The position numbers and the translations under genes were made by a program. A stretch of 14,966 nt of DNA from Natrinema soli (lineage in GTDB: Archaea > Halobacteriota > Halobacteria > Halobacteriales > Natrialbaceae), in contig NZ_JAQIVI010000830.1 in assembly GCF_028618695.1 (NCBI RefSeq), positions 1-14,966 on the forward strand, written 5' to 3'. Positions 13,404 through 14,966 of the stretch are shown piece after piece (position 1 is the first letter of the stretch; each line of letters starts with the position of its first letter). Under the pieces are notes generated by a model that saw only the letters and a program-made list of their open reading frames with translations, was not told where the DNA came from and did no database searches.

Positions 13404-14369
13404 TCAGGCCGCTTCTTCGTACTCGGAGCGCTCTCGAATGACGTCCCGGAGTTCGTCGGTGTTCCGGAACGTCGCGAGTTCGTCGCGTTCGACCAGGGCG
13501 GTGCCGTCGACGGACTCCTGTTTCGCTCGGTCGACGACGTAGACGGATTGCGTTCGCGTGACCTGGCCGATCGAACTCATGATCCGGGCGCGCTTCTCCG
13601 CGGCCTTCGTGAACTTCGAGTGGCCGGTGAGGACGATGTCGCTGTCGTCTTCGTCCTCGCTGACGGCCGTAAACGGCGACCGTGCCGTCGGGTGAACGCT
13701 GTAGCCGGCCCTCGTGAGGACGGCGACCACGTGTTCGTCGTCCGGATCCGCGTCGGGATCGTCCGGCGTCGCCTCGCTCTCGTGGACGTCGTCGGCCCCC
13801 TCGAGCACGTCGACGGGGCTCGTGAGCGGGGCATCGAACATCTCCTCGAGGGTCATCGCGACCTCGACGGAGGCGTTCATGCCGTCCTCGTACTTCGAGA
13901 CTGTCCGCCGGGAGACGCCGAGTTCGCTGGCGAGTTGGCCGAGGCTCCAGTCGCGGTTCTCGCGCTCGTCGGCCAGCAGGTCGCCGTCGATGTTGACGTA
14001 GAGGCCGCCGGGGGCGGCGTAGATCAGCGGCGGGACTTCCTCGATGAACAGGTTATACGCCGTATCGGGGCTGAAGACGGGGACGCCGTGTCGGAAGTAG
14101 ACGACGTCGGGTTTCAGATCCTCGTCGCGGCTGCGCAGGCCGATGACCAGGGGTGTCGCATCGAGGTAGGTTCCCAGGCGTCGCATCTCCTGGCCGGTCG
14201 CCCGGTTGAACGCGTCGATGTTCGCGAGGATCTTGACGAGGACGAGGTCCTCACCGCGTCGTGCGGCGATATCGAAACTCTTCGGTCGAATCGCACACCG
14301 GTCACTCACCATGAATCCCGCGTCCTCTAACATCGCGGTCACGTTACCGACAAGTGCGGAGCGGGACAT
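13404..14369 (-). CDS. Archaeal HTH-type transcriptional regulator with nuclease-like flanking domains
   Basis: A 321-residue protein of a conserved archaeal family usually annotated as putative HTH-type transcriptional regulatory protein. A central XRE-like helix-turn-helix is clear at [23 protein letters not shown] (141-163). The N-terminal domain (about 9-110) has [22 protein letters not shown] (31-52), reminiscent of a degenerate PD-(D/E)xK nuclease-like core in which the glutamate before K46 is valine. The C-terminal domain (about 213-315) seems to repeat the same layout ([12 protein letters not shown]..., [11 protein letters not shown]), joined by an acidic linker (190-212). Targets are unknown. 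The ATG at 14369 is chosen because the family starts there and CTTATAGG (minus strand, 14392-14399) stands about 25 bases upstream. It is divergent from tiaS. The family call is firm; the duplicated nuclease-like reading is inference. Confidence 0.85.
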   Translation of the reverse strand: MSRSALVGNVTAMLEDAGFMVSDRCAIRPKSFDIAARRGEDLVLVKILANIDAFNRATGQEMRRLGTYLDATPLVIGLRSRDEDLKPDVVYFRHGVPVFSPDTAYNLFIEEVPPLIYAAPGGLYVNIDGDLLADERENRDWSLGQLASELGVSRRTVSKYEDGMNASVEVAMTLEEMFDAPLTSPVDVLEGADDVHESEATPDDPDADPDDEHVVAVLTRAGYSVHPTARSPFTAVSEDEDDSDIVLTGHSKFTKAAEKRARIMSSIGQVTRTQSVYVVDRAKQESVDGTALVERDELATFRNTDELRDVIRERSEYEEAA

Positions 14370-14391
14370 ACGGGGTTGTAAGCGATTCCTC

Positions 14392-14399
14392 CTATAAGA
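14392..14399 (-). promoter_or_regulatory. TATA-like box for the HTH regulator
   Basis: On the minus strand CTTATAGG stands 23-30 bases before the ATG at 14369, consistent with a leaderless transcript. Confidence 0.5.
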
Positions 14400-14456
14400 C
14401 GTTTTCCCCGGGATGTCCGTGTCCCGTGTCGCGATTGCGGGCCGTATCGGGAGTAT

Positions 14457-14510
14457 ACTTATATAGGAGATTACGCGACCCCGGCGACGGGGATCCCGAA
14501 AGGCGTTACT
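14457..14510 (+). promoter_or_regulatory. Two candidate TATA boxes and a GNRA-type hairpin before tiaS
   Basis: A strong ACTTATATAGG lies at 14457-14467, about 70 bases before the tiaS ATG. A weaker GCGTTACT, preceded by CGAAA, lies at about 14503-14510 with normal leaderless spacing. Between them CCCCG (14479-14483) and CGGGG (14488-14492) enclose GCGA, a GNRA-type tetraloop. Confidence 0.4.
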
Positions 14511-14533
14511 CGACCGGCGTGCAAGCACGGGCG

Positions 14534-14966
14534 ATGACCGTCGTCGGGATCGACGATACCGACTCGCGCGAGCGAGGAATGTGTACGACGTACGTCGCCA
14601 GAGCGATCGCCGACCGGCTCCGCGAAGATGACTCGGTGAGCGTCTCGAGGCTCCTCCTCGTCCGGCTCAACCCGGCCGTGGAGTACAAAACTCGGGGGAA
14701 CGCCGCGCTCGCGATTCACACCGATTGCGACCCCGACCGCGCCTTCGAGATCGCTCGCGAGCGACTCGAAGCGCTTTCCGAAACCGACGACGAGCGAACG
14801 AATCCCGGACTGGTCGTGGCGGCTCACGATCCGGACGAAGCCGTTCCCGCCGACGACATGAGTCGATTCGCGCACGCGGCGATCCGGGACCACCTCGCGA
14901 TCGCCGACGCCGCGGCCCTGATCGACCGGCACGGCTATCGGTCGTGGCACGCCGGCGACGGCCGCG
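14534..14966 (+). CDS. tiaS: tRNA(Ile2) 2-agmatinylcytidine synthetase TiaS, N-terminal part (partial)
   Basis: The frame is open from the ATG at 14534 to the window edge, giving 144 residues of a protein that is normally around 400 or more. It starts [22 protein letters not shown], the hallmark N-terminus of TiaS with the acidic GIDDTD cluster (5-10). [24 protein letters not shown] (46-69) is the second conserved block, including KTRGN. TiaS uses ATP and agmatine to modify the wobble cytidine (C34) of tRNA-Ile(CAU), so that archaea read AUA as isoleucine; the enzyme is essential in archaea studied. It is cytoplasmic. The gene is divergent from the HTH regulator across 164 bases. The C-terminal kinase-like and OB-fold parts are beyond the window. 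Identification is very secure. Confidence 0.95.
   Translation, partial: MTVVGIDDTDSRERGMCTTYVARAIADRLREDDSVSVSRLLLVRLNPAVEYKTRGNAALAIHTDCDPDRAFEIARERLEALSETDDERTNPGLVVAAHDPDEAVPADDMSRFAHAAIRDHLAIADAAALIDRHGYRSWHAGDGR

Noticed and set aside
13548..14330. Long plus-strand open frame (260 codons)
   Set aside because: Antisense shadow of the HTH regulator, which has an unmistakable helix-turn-helix on the other strand.
1..14966. CRISPR arrays, tRNA or rRNA genes
   Set aside because: No regularly spaced direct repeats were seen, and no cloverleaf or conserved rRNA segment was recognised in any intergenic gap.

Overview
This window is from a haloarchaeon, most likely an extreme halophile of the Halobacteria. 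The evidence is a high-GC, strongly acidic coding style, TATA-type archaeal promoters usually 22-30 bases before start codons (implying mostly leaderless mRNAs), a Tat-exported lipoprotein, a halophile-style 2Fe-2S ferredoxin and the archaea-specific tRNA enzyme TiaS. The genus cannot be fixed by eye. No rRNA, tRNA, CRISPR array or intact transposase gene was seen. Eighteen genes are supported, two of them cut by the window edges.

Left part (1-5398). Three minus-strand genes come first: the N-terminus of an HTTM-type membrane protein, an SRPBCC/polyketide-cyclase-like protein and a Dps-like ferritin. The ferritin is divergent from a Tat-exported DyP-peroxidase-like lipoprotein, and an 84-base near-palindrome lies between them. 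Converging on the peroxidase is a minus-strand pair: a 2Fe-2S ferredoxin followed by a DCC (DUF393) thiol-disulfide protein, whose Shine-Dalgarno and GTG start sit in the loop of a hairpin. A zinc-type MDR alcohol dehydrogenase/quinone reductase is divergent from the ferredoxin. Most of this block suits redox chemistry, iron handling and oxidative stress.

Middle (5399-10310). An AT-rich island of about 800 bases carries one small lipoprotein gene with eight N-glycosylation sequons. After it come an extended SDR of the uronate/glucose-6-phosphate dehydrogenase type, a small membrane protein with an acidic pentapeptide-repeat tail, a minus-strand ECM4/YqjG-type glutathionyl-hydroquinone reductase with two low-complexity insertions, and an orphan amino-methyltransferase with motif order X-I-IV. 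The 370-base gap after the methyltransferase has no gene but holds a strong hairpin with a C-rich loop.

Right part (10311-14966). A TrkA-type potassium-uptake regulator (minus) is divergent from an NCS2/AzgA-type purine permease, which has a 12-base perfect palindrome between its TATA-like box and start. Then follow a CPYC glutaredoxin-like protein, a small two-helix membrane protein, an archaeal HTH regulator with a possible duplicated nuclease-like fold, and the start of tiaS, divergent from the regulator.

I see no complete, obviously new multi-gene system. The best leads are the 1885-1968 palindromic element, the domain architecture of the HTH regulator, the permuted orphan methyltransferase, the in-frame insertions in the GST gene, the AT-rich lipoprotein island, and several compact palindromes or hairpins at promoters and start codons.
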